Origin: an uncultured Bacteroidales bacterium
Lineage (GTDB): Bacteria > Bacteroidota > Bacteroidia > Bacteroidales > UBA1715
Reading direction: 5' to 3'
Assembly (NCBI GenBank): GCA_937892155.1
Contig: CALAUG010000047.1
Span: forward strand, 10,520 to 74,519
Length of the DNA stretch: 64,000 bases
Below, in pieces: positions 25,629 through 33,384 of this stretch (position 1 is its first letter; each line of letters begins with the position of its first letter). The position numbers and the translations under genes were made by a program. The notes below the pieces were generated by a model, which made no database searches, was not told the DNA's origin, and saw only the letters and a list, made by a program, of their open reading frames with translations.

Positions 25629-27386
25629 ATGTATAGAACAAAAACCTGCGGCGAACTACGTGCTGCAAATATTGGCGAAACCGTTACTTTGAGCGGTTGG
25701 GTACAAAAAACTCGTGAATTGGGTGGAATGACTTTCGTTGACCTGCGTGACCGTTATGGTATTACTCAGTTGGTTTTTGACGAAAATCAAAACGCTGAAC
25801 TTTGTCAGGAAGCAAAGAAACTTGGACGTGAATTTGTCATTCAAATTGAAGGCAAGGTTGTTGAACGTTCAAGCAAGAATCCGAAAATGGATACTGGCGA
25901 TGTCGAAATTATCGTGAATAAACTTACGATTTTGAATACATCGGAAATTCCTCCGTTCACAATTCAAGACGACACCGACGGCGGCGACGATCTCCGTATG
26001 AAATATCGTTATTTGGATTTGCGCCGTGCTGCTGTCCGCAAAAATCTTGAACTTCGCCACAAAATGGCCTTTGAAGTTCGTAGTTACCTTGACAAACAAG
26101 GTTTTTTGGAAGTTGAAACACCAGTGTTGATTGGTTCTACACCAGAGGGCGCCCGCGATTTCGTAGTTCCTTCGCGTATGAATCCAGGACAATTCTACGC
26201 TTTGCCACAAAGTCCACAAACATTGAAACAATTATTGATGGTTGCCGGTTTCGACCGTTACTTCCAAATTGTGAAATGTTTCCGTGATGAAGACCTTCGT
26301 GCCGATCGTCAGCCAGAATTTACTCAAATTGATTGCGAGATGAGTTTTGTTGAACAAGAAGACATCATCACTTTGTTTGAAGGAATGGCAAAACATTTAT
26401 TCAAAACAATTCGTAACATCGACATTAAGGAAGCATTTCCACGTATGACGTGGCACGATGCAATGAAATACTACGGAAGTGACAAACCAGATCTTCGTTT
26501 TGATATGAAGTTCGTAGAACTTATGGATATTTTGAAAGGATATGGTTTTGGCGTGTCCGACAATGCTGAATATATTGGCGGTATTTGTGCAAAAGGCGCT
26601 GCCACATACACTCGCAAGCAATTGGATGCACTCACGGAATTCGTGAAACGTCCGCAAGTTGGTGCGAAAGGAATGGTTTATGCACGTGTTGAAGCCGATG
26701 GAACTGTAAAATCAAGTGTAGATAAATTCTATTCGCAGGATGTTCTTCAAAAAATGAAAGAAGCTTTCAACGCAGAACCTGGCGATTTGATTTTGATTTT
26801 AAGTGGCGATGACACAATGAAGACACGCAAACAATTGTGTGAACTTCGTCTTGAAGTTGCGAACCAACTTGGTCTCCGCGACAAAGACAAATTCGCTTGC
26901 TTGTGGGTTGTTGATTTCCCAATGTACGAATGGAGCGAAGAAGAAGGCCGTTTGATGGCAATGCACCATCCATTTACAAGTCCGAAACCAGAAGATGTTC
27001 CATTGCTTGATACTGACCCTGCATCGGTTCGTGCAAATGCATACGATATGGTAATCAATGGCGTTGAAGTTGGTGGTGGCTCAATTCGTATCCACGATAG
27101 CCAATTACAAGCAAAAATCTTCAAGATTTTAGGTTTCACTCCAGAAAAAGCACAAGAACAATTTGGCTTCTTGATGAACGCATTCAAATACGGAGCACCA
27201 CCTCACGGAGGTTTGGCTTATGGTCTTGACCGTTGGGTAAGTTTGTTTGCTGGATTAGACAGCATCCGCGACTGTATCGCATTCCCGAAAAACAATTCTG
27301 GTCGCGATGTTATGCTTGACGCTCCAGGAAATTTGGATCAAAAACAGTTGGATGAATTGTTTTTGGATATAAAACCGATAGAATAA
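25629..27386 (+). CDS. aspS: Aspartyl-tRNA synthetase
   Basis: A 585-aa class II synthetase that charges tRNA-Asp. It shows an N-terminal anticodon-binding OB fold ([15 protein letters not shown]), motif 1 around [20 protein letters not shown], motif 2 with [18 protein letters not shown], the bacterial-type GAD insertion in the middle, and motif 3 [10 protein letters not shown]. The length of nearly 590 residues fits the bacterial-type enzyme. Whether it also charges tRNA-Asn cannot be decided here. It is followed by a strong intrinsic terminator. Confidence 0.97.
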   Translation: MYRTKTCGELRAANIGETVTLSGWVQKTRELGGMTFVDLRDRYGITQLVFDENQNAELCQEAKKLGREFVIQIEGKVVERSSKNPKMDTGDVEIIVNKLTILNTSEIPPFTIQDDTDGGDDLRMKYRYLDLRRAAVRKNLELRHKMAFEVRSYLDKQGFLEVETPVLIGSTPEGARDFVVPSRMNPGQFYALPQSPQTLKQLLMVAGFDRYFQIVKCFRDEDLRADRQPEFTQIDCEMSFVEQEDIITLFEGMAKHLFKTIRNIDIKEAFPRMTWHDAMKYYGSDKPDLRFDMKFVELMDILKGYGFGVSDNAEYIGGICAKGAATYTRKQLDALTEFVKRPQVGAKGMVYARVEADGTVKSSVDKFYSQDVLQKMKEAFNAEPGDLILILSGDDTMKTRKQLCELRLEVANQLGLRDKDKFACLWVVDFPMYEWSEEEGRLMAMHHPFTSPKPEDVPLLDTDPASVRANAYDMVINGVEVGGGSIRIHDSQLQAKIFKILGFTPEKAQEQFGFLMNAFKYGAPPHGGLAYGLDRWVSLFAGLDSIRDCIAFPKNNSGRDVMLDAPGNLDQKQLDELFLDIKPIE

Positions 27387-27423
27387 TGAAGAAACGCGAC
27401 AAATCGTGTCTTTGATATTTCAC

Positions 27424-27458
27424 AAACCGACTACAAATTCTTGTAGTCGGTTTTGTTT
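27424..27458. terminator. Intrinsic terminator between aspS and higA (bidirectional)
   Basis: AAACCGACTACAA at 27424-27436 pairs perfectly with TTGTAGTCGGTTT at 27441-27453 across an ATTC loop, followed by a T-rich run. The A-rich left flank also allows it to stop convergent higA transcription. Confidence 0.88.
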
Positions 27459-27820
27459 TATAGCATCAGCATTGCTGAAGGCGAAATATGTAAAAGTTCA
27501 CATAATTTTCCTGCCACACGTAGTGATGGTTCTGCTTTTCCTGTAACAAATTCACTGATTCTCGATGGACTAATTCCAATTTTTGAGGCGAGTTCTTTCT
27601 GCGAAATTCCCATTTCTTCAATCCCGTCACTTATTAATTCGGCAACCGTAGGCTTTCCTATAGGGAAATGTTCCTTTTCGTATTCTATAACCACATCTGA
27701 CACCATTGAAAGCTCTACTGCAAGAGGATTAGTCTTTGACATAGATTCATCAACAAGAGGAAGTAATTCTTCTACTCGATTGCAAGCAAATTCATATTGT
27801 TCTTTTGTTATTCTTCCCAT
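27458..27820 (-). CDS. higA: HigA-type antitoxin (XRE/HTH)
   Basis: A 120-aa protein from ATG 27820; an earlier in-frame ATG at 27847 would overlap the toxin gene. The N-terminal half is helical and acidic (RITKEQYEFACNRVEELLPL). The C-terminal half is an XRE helix-turn-helix (ISQKELASKIGISPSRISEF) at about residues 70-110. It lies 11 bases after the higB stop, toxin first and antitoxin second, which is the order characteristic of higBA loci. It would neutralise HigB and repress the operon. Confidence 0.88.
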   Translation of the reverse strand: MGRITKEQYEFACNRVEELLPLVDESMSKTNPLAVELSMVSDVVIEYEKEHFPIGKPTVAELISDGIEEMGISQKELASKIGISPSRISEFVTGKAEPSLRVAGKLCELLHISPSAMLML

Positions 27821-27831
27821 AGTCTGTAGTT

Positions 27832-28131
27832 TTAAATTGTTGCACAATCTATTCTATCATATTCTTCATGCGTTCCAACAAAACGAATGAAAATATATCC
27901 CATTACAAATTTTACGACAACCACCAATCTATACTTATTCCCATGAATATTAAATACATAGTGTTGGTTCCCTACATAATCTGTAGCAGGAAAGTTGTCT
28001 CGAATGTCGGAAAAATTATTCCATTCCGCTTTCTCTGCTATTTCATACCATCGCTCCAATGGTATTTTTGCGTCTTCTCTTCCTTTTGTCTCAAAGAACT
28101 CTTTTAATTTTTTGTGCGAAACGATTCTCAT
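27832..28131 (-). CDS. higB: HigB-family mRNA interferase toxin
   Basis: A 99-aa protein from ATG 28131. It matches the HigB_toxin family (PF09907): it opens MRIVSHKKLKEFFE, has WYEIAEKAEWNNFSDIRDNF in the middle, and NIHGNKYRLVVVVKF with GYIFIRFVGTHEEYDRID at the end. Members cleave ribosome-bound mRNA and are inactive when bound by HigA. A -7 element at 28149-28156 lies just upstream. The gene appears intact. Confidence 0.9.
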   Translation of the reverse strand: MRIVSHKKLKEFFETKGREDAKIPLERWYEIAEKAEWNNFSDIRDNFPATDYVGNQHYVFNIHGNKYRLVVVVKFVMGYIFIRFVGTHEEYDRIDCATI

Positions 28132-28148
28132 AATTTGTTTTGTTTGCA

Positions 28149-28156
28149 CAAATGTA
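28149..28156 (-). promoter_or_regulatory. -7 promoter element of higBA
   Basis: The minus strand reads TACATTTG, 17 bases before the higB ATG. Confidence 0.55.
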
Positions 28157-28224
28157 CTTGATAATTTTGAATTTCAAAATTATTGTAATAAAATATTTTG
28201 ATTTGCGAATTTTACAAAAATTGA

Positions 28225-28797
28225 CTACAATTTCTTTGCGACTTTTAGGCCGTCACGTTTGCCAACCACAAAGGCTACAGGTGCATTATTTCCTTGAACA
28301 AGATTGTCTAAATAAAGCGGTTGTCCAATTAAAAACGACGAGCATTCAAATGTATTGCCAATTTGTAGTTTGGAATGTTCTGATTCTATAACGGTAAATG
28401 TATTATTCCCTTCATATTTGAGTACACAACGACGATTTGGCAACCATTGAATTTCAATTAAATCACCTATTTCCAAAGACGAAGTCGCTATTGTTGGAGT
28501 AATAATCACATCGCTTTGTGATTCAGCATTTGCTTCTAAATGTTTTTGGAAGCCGTCCCAATCACCAAATCCCAAAAATTCACTCAATAGATTGAGCGTT
28601 GACAATCGGGTAGTGTCGGCGCCTTCAATGTAGCCCCACATACGTTTGAGAGTTGTTGGACTAATATTTTGGTGCATTCGTTCCCAAATTATACCAGTAC
28701 AGAATACAAAATCGGCAGGCGTTTTTAATTTTCTGCCAATTGACTTTTCTATTGCGATTCGCAATTCGAAAACTTCCGATGAATTTTTGTACGTCAT
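28225..28797 (-). CDS. Putative DNA-binding/regulatory protein (Bacteroidetes WGY family)
   Basis: A 190-aa protein of a type that recurs in Bacteroidales genomes without assigned function. Residues 45-59 (ISPTTLKRMWGYIEG) and 67-84 (STLNLLSEFLGFGDWDGF) look like a helical, HTH-like module. The part after about residue 105 is beta-rich (IGDLIEIQWLPNRRCVLKYE) and could be a small barrel sensing a ligand or partner. It is divergent from the Ser/Thr kinase gene at 29033, which suggests a regulator-kinase pair. DNA binding is inferred, not shown. Confidence 0.6.
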   Translation of the reverse strand: MTYKNSSEVFELRIAIEKSIGRKLKTPADFVFCTGIIWERMHQNISPTTLKRMWGYIEGADTTRLSTLNLLSEFLGFGDWDGFQKHLEANAESQSDVIITPTIATSSLEIGDLIEIQWLPNRRCVLKYEGNNTFTVIESEHSKLQIGNTFECSSFLIGQPLYLDNLVQGNNAPVAFVVGKRDGLKVAKKL

Positions 28798-28840
28798 ATC
28801 TATTTACAAACAAACGCAATTTATAAAAATAAAACAAAAT

Positions 28841-28855
28841 CCTTGTTGGTCCTTT
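28841..28855 (+). repeat. 15-bp inverted repeat, left end of kinase cassette
   Basis: CCTTGTTGGTCCTTT. The exact reverse complement occurs at 31436-31450. The two copies enclose both ATPase relics, the kinase and the XRE gene. A 15-base match can arise by chance in a 64-kb window, so its significance rests on position. Confidence 0.5.
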
Positions 28856-28860
28856 ATGGA

Positions 28861-28995
28861 TTAAAATCCATCTTTCAAAAATGTAGAAAAATGAATTGCC
28901 TGTATCCCTTTGTCATTCACCAAAACAGACATTTTATCCATTGTTACGACATATTTAGGATAATTATCTCGGATAAGTTTTGAGTTTCTGTCGTC
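28861..28995 (-). pseudogene. Relic of the C-terminus of a DUF4143-type ATPase
   Basis: The minus strand from 28995 translates without a stop as DDRNSKLIRDNYPKYVVTMD followed by KMSVLVNDKGIQAIHFSTFL and ends at TAA 28861-28863. The DNYPKxVxxxD...GIxxxxxxxFL pattern is the characteristic last 40 residues of AAA/DUF4143 ATPases of Bacteroidetes. An in-frame stop precedes it and no other part of that gene is present. The fragment is oriented opposite to the kinase, and the rest of the original gene is missing from the place where the kinase now stands. Confidence 0.65.
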
Positions 28996-29005
28996 TTATA
29001 CCTAT

Positions 29006-29028
29006 TTTCTAGAAATTTACTATTTTCG
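29006..29028 (+). promoter_or_regulatory. Palindrome and possible -7 element of the kinase gene
   Basis: TTTCTAGAAA (29006-29015) is a perfect 10-bp palindrome. TATTTTCG (29021-29028) resembles TAnnTTTG with one change and lies 4 bases before the ATG, so the kinase mRNA may be leaderless. The palindrome could be an operator. Confidence 0.35.
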
Positions 29029-29032
29029 CACT

Positions 29033-30349
29033 ATGAATATTGAGACAGACATAGATTCTTCGGGAATTTTTGAGGAAAATTTTTCGTCAGAAAGCAAACA
29101 GTCTTTTTGTAATTACGTGGAATTGCATTCTTCGGGTTTCAATAGTCTTTATAAAGCGCAACGATTTGGAAAGTGTTATTTTTTGAAAGGTTTAAAACCT
29201 GAATACGCAAATCAAGCTCAATTTAGGGATTTGCTACGAAAGGAATTTGACCTAACCGTTCAGTTTGATCATCCCAATATTGTTAGAACTATTTCGTTTG
29301 AAAACGATGCAGTTGTTGGATGGTGTTTAGTGCTGGAATATATTGACGGACAAACACTTGACGAGTATTCTAAAACAAAAGAATTTAAATCGAATTATAA
29401 GAAAATCATTGCTGAGATACTTCAATCGCTCCAGTATATACACAAAAAACAAATAGTTCATCGTGATTTGAAGCCAGGAAACATACTGGTAACTGCCAAT
29501 GGCAACAATGTGAAAATCATTGATTTTGGTCTTGCCGATGCCGATTATTACTCAAATTTAAAACTGCCATCTGGCACGCGGAAATACGTTGCTCCAGAGC
29601 AAATTTCTAATCCAAAAAGTGTTGACAATAGGGCAGATATTTATTCTTTCGGCATAATTCTTCTTGATTTGCCTTTGCCGCATTATTATAAACGAATTGC
29701 AAAGAAATGTGCGAACAAAGACAAAGAGAAAAGATACAAGGATACGGTAGAAATTGAAACGGCAATTAAAGTTTCTAAAATAGCAAAAATTGTTATTCCA
29801 ATTGTCGTTTTATGTTTGCTGGTAATTTCAGTTCTACTGTTTCGTACAACAAATTCAAATGAAGAGATAACAATTCAGCCTACTGACAGCGTTGAACAAG
29901 TAAAACGAGAAAACGACACAAATAGTTTTTCTCTACAAAACGTTGATACTATTTATGTAGAAACTCAATCAAAAGCGACTCAAAAATCCGAATCTACTTT
30001 TGCAAAACCCACAACGGACAAGCCGAAGTTTGATTTGCAAAAAGTTCTTGAGCAAATTGATGATTTTTACAAACCTTTTCATGATAGTCTTGAGCAACAT
30101 CAATATCAGTGGTTGGAAGATGCAACTAAGGCTTTAGTAAGATATGAAACAGATTTTCTACCTACAATATGGTTGCCCTTAAAAGACTCTGGTGTTTTTG
30201 CCACTGAGCAGGAAGAATACGATGCGTGGCAAAAATTAGTTCCTCATTTGACGGAAATTAGCGAGCAAGAGGCGAATTATTTTCGGGAATTACCAATCTA
30301 TCGAGAAGAAAAAAGAAAAATGGACAGAGAATTAGAAGACTCTTTATAA
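29033..30349 (+). CDS. Transmembrane Hanks-type Ser/Thr protein kinase
   Basis: A 438-aa protein. The N-terminal kinase domain shows the conserved Lys K52 (CYFLKG), the catalytic loop HRDLKPGN with D145, DFG at D164, the activation loop ending in VAPEQ, and DIYSFGIILLDL. Between that helix and the KCANKDKEKRYKD segment only about 14 residues remain, much less than usual, so the C-lobe is shortened. One membrane helix (about 251-272, KIVIPIVVLCLLVISVLLF) separates it from a ~165-residue outer domain with a Ser/Thr-rich linker and Trp-rich helices. It is divergent from the WGY-family regulator. Confidence 0.85.
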   Translation: MNIETDIDSSGIFEENFSSESKQSFCNYVELHSSGFNSLYKAQRFGKCYFLKGLKPEYANQAQFRDLLRKEFDLTVQFDHPNIVRTISFENDAVVGWCLVLEYIDGQTLDEYSKTKEFKSNYKKIIAEILQSLQYIHKKQIVHRDLKPGNILVTANGNNVKIIDFGLADADYYSNLKLPSGTRKYVAPEQISNPKSVDNRADIYSFGIILLDLPLPHYYKRIAKKCANKDKEKRYKDTVEIETAIKVSKIAKIVIPIVVLCLLVISVLLFRTTNSNEEITIQPTDSVEQVKRENDTNSFSLQNVDTIYVETQSKATQKSESTFAKPTTDKPKFDLQKVLEQIDDFYKPFHDSLEQHQYQWLEDATKALVRYETDFLPTIWLPLKDSGVFATEQEEYDAWQKLVPHLTEISEQEANYFRELPIYREEKRKMDRELEDSL

Positions 30350-30412
30350 AAAACACTTGTCCATTGTGAAGGAACTGCAAATTTGTCACTCATACCGAAA
30401 AATGTTGCAGTA

Positions 30413-31068
30413 ATGAATAGAGATATTTATAAACAGCTCTCGAAACATGCCCCACAATCGCAAATACCTCGAATTAATATGGTATGGAATTCCATTCCTT
30501 CACATTTGGCGAAACAAAATAAAAAATTCCTATACGGAGCGCTCAAACATGGAGCAAGAGCTACCGAATTTGAAATAGCCATTCAATGGCTTATTGATGC
30601 AGGCTTGGTGTACAAAGTGAATAGAGTTTCTGCCGTAAAATCTCCATTGAAATTTTACGAGGATATGTCATCCTTTAAACTTTTTTGTTTGATGTTGGAT
30701 TAATGGGTGCTATGGTTGATGTTTCTGCAGAAGCGATGATTGTTGGAAATAGTGTTTTTTCCGAATTTAAGGGAATGTTTACAGAGTTATTTGTGTTTAC
30801 TCAAATGATTTCGAATAATATCAATCCTTTTTATTATTCATCCGAAGACGCTCATCGTGAATTAGATTTTGTAATTCAGGGCAAATTAAATGTTTACCCG
30901 ATAGAGGTGAAGGCTGAAGAAAATGTTCATGCAAAAGCATTGAAAGCATTCAAACAGAAAAATCCAGAACTTGATGCAATACGAATTTCCATGAAAAATA
31001 TGATTAAGCAAGATTGGCTTGTAAATTTGCAACTTTATGCGTTTGTAGATTATTTGAAGAGGTTATAG
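30413..31068 (+). pseudogene. Frameshifted, truncated AAA/DUF4143 ATPase
   Basis: The two frames join into one DUF4143 domain: SKHAPQSQIPRINMVWNSIP, AIQWLIDAGLVYKV and YEDMSSFKLFCL, then DVGLMGAM, FTELFVFTQM, ELDFVIQGK and YPIEVKAEEN. A single missing G after 30691 (TTGATG where TTGGATG is expected) moves the frame. The N-terminal AAA domain with Walker A and B is absent; the region begins directly after the kinase stop. The C-terminal part keeps a nuclease-like ELDF...IEVK core. Members are often accessory or defence-linked ATPases of unknown function. This copy is clearly dead. Confidence 0.85.
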
Positions 31069-31071
31069 TTT

Positions 31072-31299
31072 TTATTTTATTCCTTCGGTAAGTTTATAAA
31101 AAGGAACATTAAGCGCGCTGGAAATACGAGCCATTGTGCGAACTGTTAGGTTGGTGTTCCCAGATTCAATCCTACACAGGTTTGAAGGTTCAATCTCGCA
31201 ACGCATAGCCAATTCGTGTTGCGAAACTTTCTGTTTTTCACGAATTTGACGAATCCGCTGCCCAATAAGACTATTTATTTCTTCCTCTCTCAAAACCAC
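31072..31299 (-). CDS. Small XRE-family transcriptional regulator
   Basis: A 75-aa protein that is essentially one helix-turn-helix: IGQRIRQIREKQKVSQHELA then EIEPSNLCRIESG and NLTVRTMARISSALNVPFYK. The start is GTG at 31299. No ligand or catalytic domain is present, so it is a repressor/antitoxin-type protein. It ends 3 bases from the dead ATPase (convergent). A perfect 16-bp palindrome 44 bases upstream of its start is a likely operator, perhaps for autoregulation. Confidence 0.85.
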   Translation of the reverse strand: MVLREEEINSLIGQRIRQIREKQKVSQHELAMRCEIEPSNLCRIESGNTNLTVRTMARISSALNVPFYKLTEGIK

Positions 31300-31342
31300 A
31301 CATTTGTTTTTATAAATTAAATTCTTTATGTTTGCAAAACTG

Positions 31343-31358
31343 TTATCATATATGATAA
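31343..31358. promoter_or_regulatory. Perfect 16-bp palindrome, candidate operator
   Basis: TTATCATATATGATAA reads identically on both strands. TTTACA/TGTAAA half-sites follow at 31360-31375. The site lies upstream of the XRE gene (31299, minus strand) and could bind its dimer. The rest of the 31300-31573 gap holds the 15-bp inverted repeat and nothing else recognised. Confidence 0.5.
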
Positions 31359-31435
31359 TTTACATTTTTGTAAAATGTTGATTTAGAACTATTTTGTGCT
31401 TTTGTAAAAAATACGAATAAAGTAAAGATACACCA

Positions 31436-31450
31436 AAAGGACCAACAAGG
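31436..31450 (-). repeat. 15-bp inverted repeat, right end of kinase cassette
   Basis: The plus strand reads AAAGGACCAACAAGG, the exact reverse complement of 28841-28855. Confidence 0.5.
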
Positions 31451-31573
31451 ACTTTGGATTTAGAGGATTTATGATGGAGTTTTGTGGAGTGAAAAGAAAC
31501 TGATTTGTATCGGTATGAATAATAATGGTAAATGATGTACGAAATCTATAATGGACAAGTAAAATAAAATCAA

Positions 31574-32290
31574 ATGAGTGTGGTAAAAAATACTAGAAAC
31601 GTAAAAAAAAATTGCTGGAATCGAAAATTGGAAGACGATTTCATAAATGATGATGTAATAGGAAAAACGATAGATAAGTGCGTACACAACTATAGGGTTA
31701 CAGATATGGTTCCTTATCGGGAATTCGTTAGCTTGCCGTTTGATGATAAATTTCAACCGTGTCAAATACAAAAATGTAGGAAAATTTTGATTGTTTGGAA
31801 TATGAATTCTCGTGGAGCAAAACTACCTGATGAAAAAAACTTCATAAAATTGATTAGTTCTATTAAAGAAGAGTTATATCAATTGCAAGGTTACACTATA
31901 GATACATTTTTGAAGAATACGACATCTGTAGAGCAAATAATAAAAAAGATATTTGCAAAAGTTGTTGAGAAAGGAAAATTTTCGTTTGTAGCTATTTCAA
32001 AGTTATTACATTTTTATTTGCCAAACTTGTTTATCCCAATAGATAGAACCTATACGATAAATTATTTTACAAATTATAAAAATGTTGATTTGCCGAAGAC
32101 AAATTTATGGATTTGGTTTATGAGTATTCATAGAGTTTATATCACATTTTATATAGAACATAAAAAAGTATTCAAAAAATTCGAAAAAGAGCATTATCCT
32201 ACAAAATTACTTGATGCGATGGTAATAGGATATAAGATGCTTCGTGATGAGTATACAGAAACTTTTAAGTTGGAAAAAATAGTTTTTTAA
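31574..32290 (+). CDS. Hypothetical protein with SKLLHF...PIDR motif
   Basis: A 238-aa protein, unusually Lys/Ile/Tyr-rich with AT-rich codons compared with the core genes, which suggests recent acquisition. I do not recognise the family with certainty. Residues 137-160 (FSFVAISKLLHFYLPNLFIP then IDRTYTINYF) resemble a motif in uncharacterised accessory-region proteins where SKxLHF..P..FxxxD precedes a helical C-terminus, loosely like HhH-type DNA glycosylase folds. No signal peptide, so it is cytoplasmic. It lies in an island with TA and regulator genes. The following lipoprotein starts 22 bases after its stop. Confidence 0.55.
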   Translation: MSVVKNTRNVKKNCWNRKLEDDFINDDVIGKTIDKCVHNYRVTDMVPYREFVSLPFDDKFQPCQIQKCRKILIVWNMNSRGAKLPDEKNFIKLISSIKEELYQLQGYTIDTFLKNTTSVEQIIKKIFAKVVEKGKFSFVAISKLLHFYLPNLFIPIDRTYTINYFTNYKNVDLPKTNLWIWFMSIHRVYITFYIEHKKVFKKFEKEHYPTKLLDAMVIGYKMLRDEYTETFKLEKIVF

Positions 32291-32312
32291 TAACATAAAT
32301 ACAATAAAACAT

Positions 32313-33137
32313 ATGAAATCATTAAAAACAAATCTAAAAATCGTTTTTGCTGCTGCACTAGGTATAGTCGCAATGTCGTCATGTTCTGAATTAACATTAT
32401 CAGAGAATGAAATTCATGTAAATGGGTTGGACACCGTTGTTTCACTTCAAATAGATTCAAAGGTTCCTTGGACAGCAGAAATTTCTGATTCGACTTGGAT
32501 TGAAATATCTCAATCTGCGGGATCAGGGAATGCGTTAATGTTAATATCTGCAAAGATAAATCAAGATCTTTCAAAAAATAGAGAAAGCTCAATTACCATA
32601 AAAACAGCTAAAAATTTCTATGTTATAAATATTTTCCAATCTCCTATAAAATTTAATGAAAATGGAGATTTAGGGTTGAGCGTGAAGTGGTGTGAAAAAA
32701 ATTGGCAGGCAACATCCTCTATAGACGATGGGAAACGCGTTACAGGAGTTAAAAATATTTCAGAATCACATTTCAGACAACCTACAAAAAAAGAATTTCA
32801 AGAGTTATTTGATAATTGTAAAATATATCATGTGAAAAAAGATACAAAAAATGCCGTTCTATTTCTTGCAAAAAATGGTAATGGTATTATATTTCCTCTT
32901 CCAGATAATGGTTATAGTCGTTATGGTAATGACTACATATATGGACAGTATTTTTATAACTATTCTAGAGAGACTCAAGTTGTTAAAATAGAATATAATC
33001 CATACGATGGTGTACAAACATATTTCAGTAATTTTTGGCAAGGATCTTATCTCGGAATGTATCCTGAAGTAGAATTGTTAAGAATGGTGTCAGACTACTC
33101 GTTAGATGATTCTAACGAAACTGTAGAAAACAAATAG
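32313..33137 (+). CDS. BACON-domain lipoprotein with FISUMP-like C-terminus
   Basis: A 274-aa protein. The signal peptide ends in a lipobox (IVAMSSC, lipid on C24). Residues about 27-112 form a BACON domain (SLQIDSKVPWTAEISDSTWI, then SAGSGNALMLISAK), a beta-sandwich common in Bacteroidetes surface glycan systems. From about 118, DLGLSVKWCEKNW begins a module related to the repeats of the next gene, with the PTKKEFQELFDNC segment. It is a cell-surface or periplasmic lipoprotein. Glycan or mucin binding is a family inference only. Confidence 0.8.
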   Translation: MKSLKTNLKIVFAAALGIVAMSSCSELTLSENEIHVNGLDTVVSLQIDSKVPWTAEISDSTWIEISQSAGSGNALMLISAKINQDLSKNRESSITIKTAKNFYVINIFQSPIKFNENGDLGLSVKWCEKNWQATSSIDDGKRVTGVKNISESHFRQPTKKEFQELFDNCKIYHVKKDTKNAVLFLAKNGNGIIFPLPDNGYSRYGNDYIYGQYFYNYSRETQVVKIEYNPYDGVQTYFSNFWQGSYLGMYPEVELLRMVSDYSLDDSNETVENK

Positions 33138-33138
33138 T

Positions 33139-33355
33139 GTGTGGAAAGCAAATTCTCGAGTGAAAAAATCACAAGTTTATTATAATGACAAATCCTATGC
33201 TGTATAGATTTAAAAATCTTAAGGGCAAAAAATAAAATTTGATAAAGTATTAGGCGTAGAAGGGAAAGGTAGGTCGTTGAAACTTGAGATATTAGATATA
33301 TAAAGGAGATAATAAGTATGATGATACTGCGATAGTAGAAATCTCATTTAATTAA
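33139..33355 (+). pseudogene. Relic of an NADase-type glycan-binding domain
   Basis: The plus-strand frame from 33139 reads VWKANSRVKKSQVYYNDKSY, then meets stops. The same frame resumes as KFDKVLGVEGKGRSLKLEIL. After a one-base loss near 33300 the next frame gives KGDNKYDDTAIVEISFN and a stop at 33355. The order WKANSRVKKLxxYxNxKPYA ... LKFEILxVYKGxKYDDTAIxEI is the end of the discoidin-like NADase-type glycan-binding domain of Bacteroidetes. At least two stops and one frameshift make it non-functional. It starts one base after the BACON lipoprotein stop. Confidence 0.6.
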
Positions 33356-33384
33356 TTGTAACTTAAACTAATAATATATAAGAT

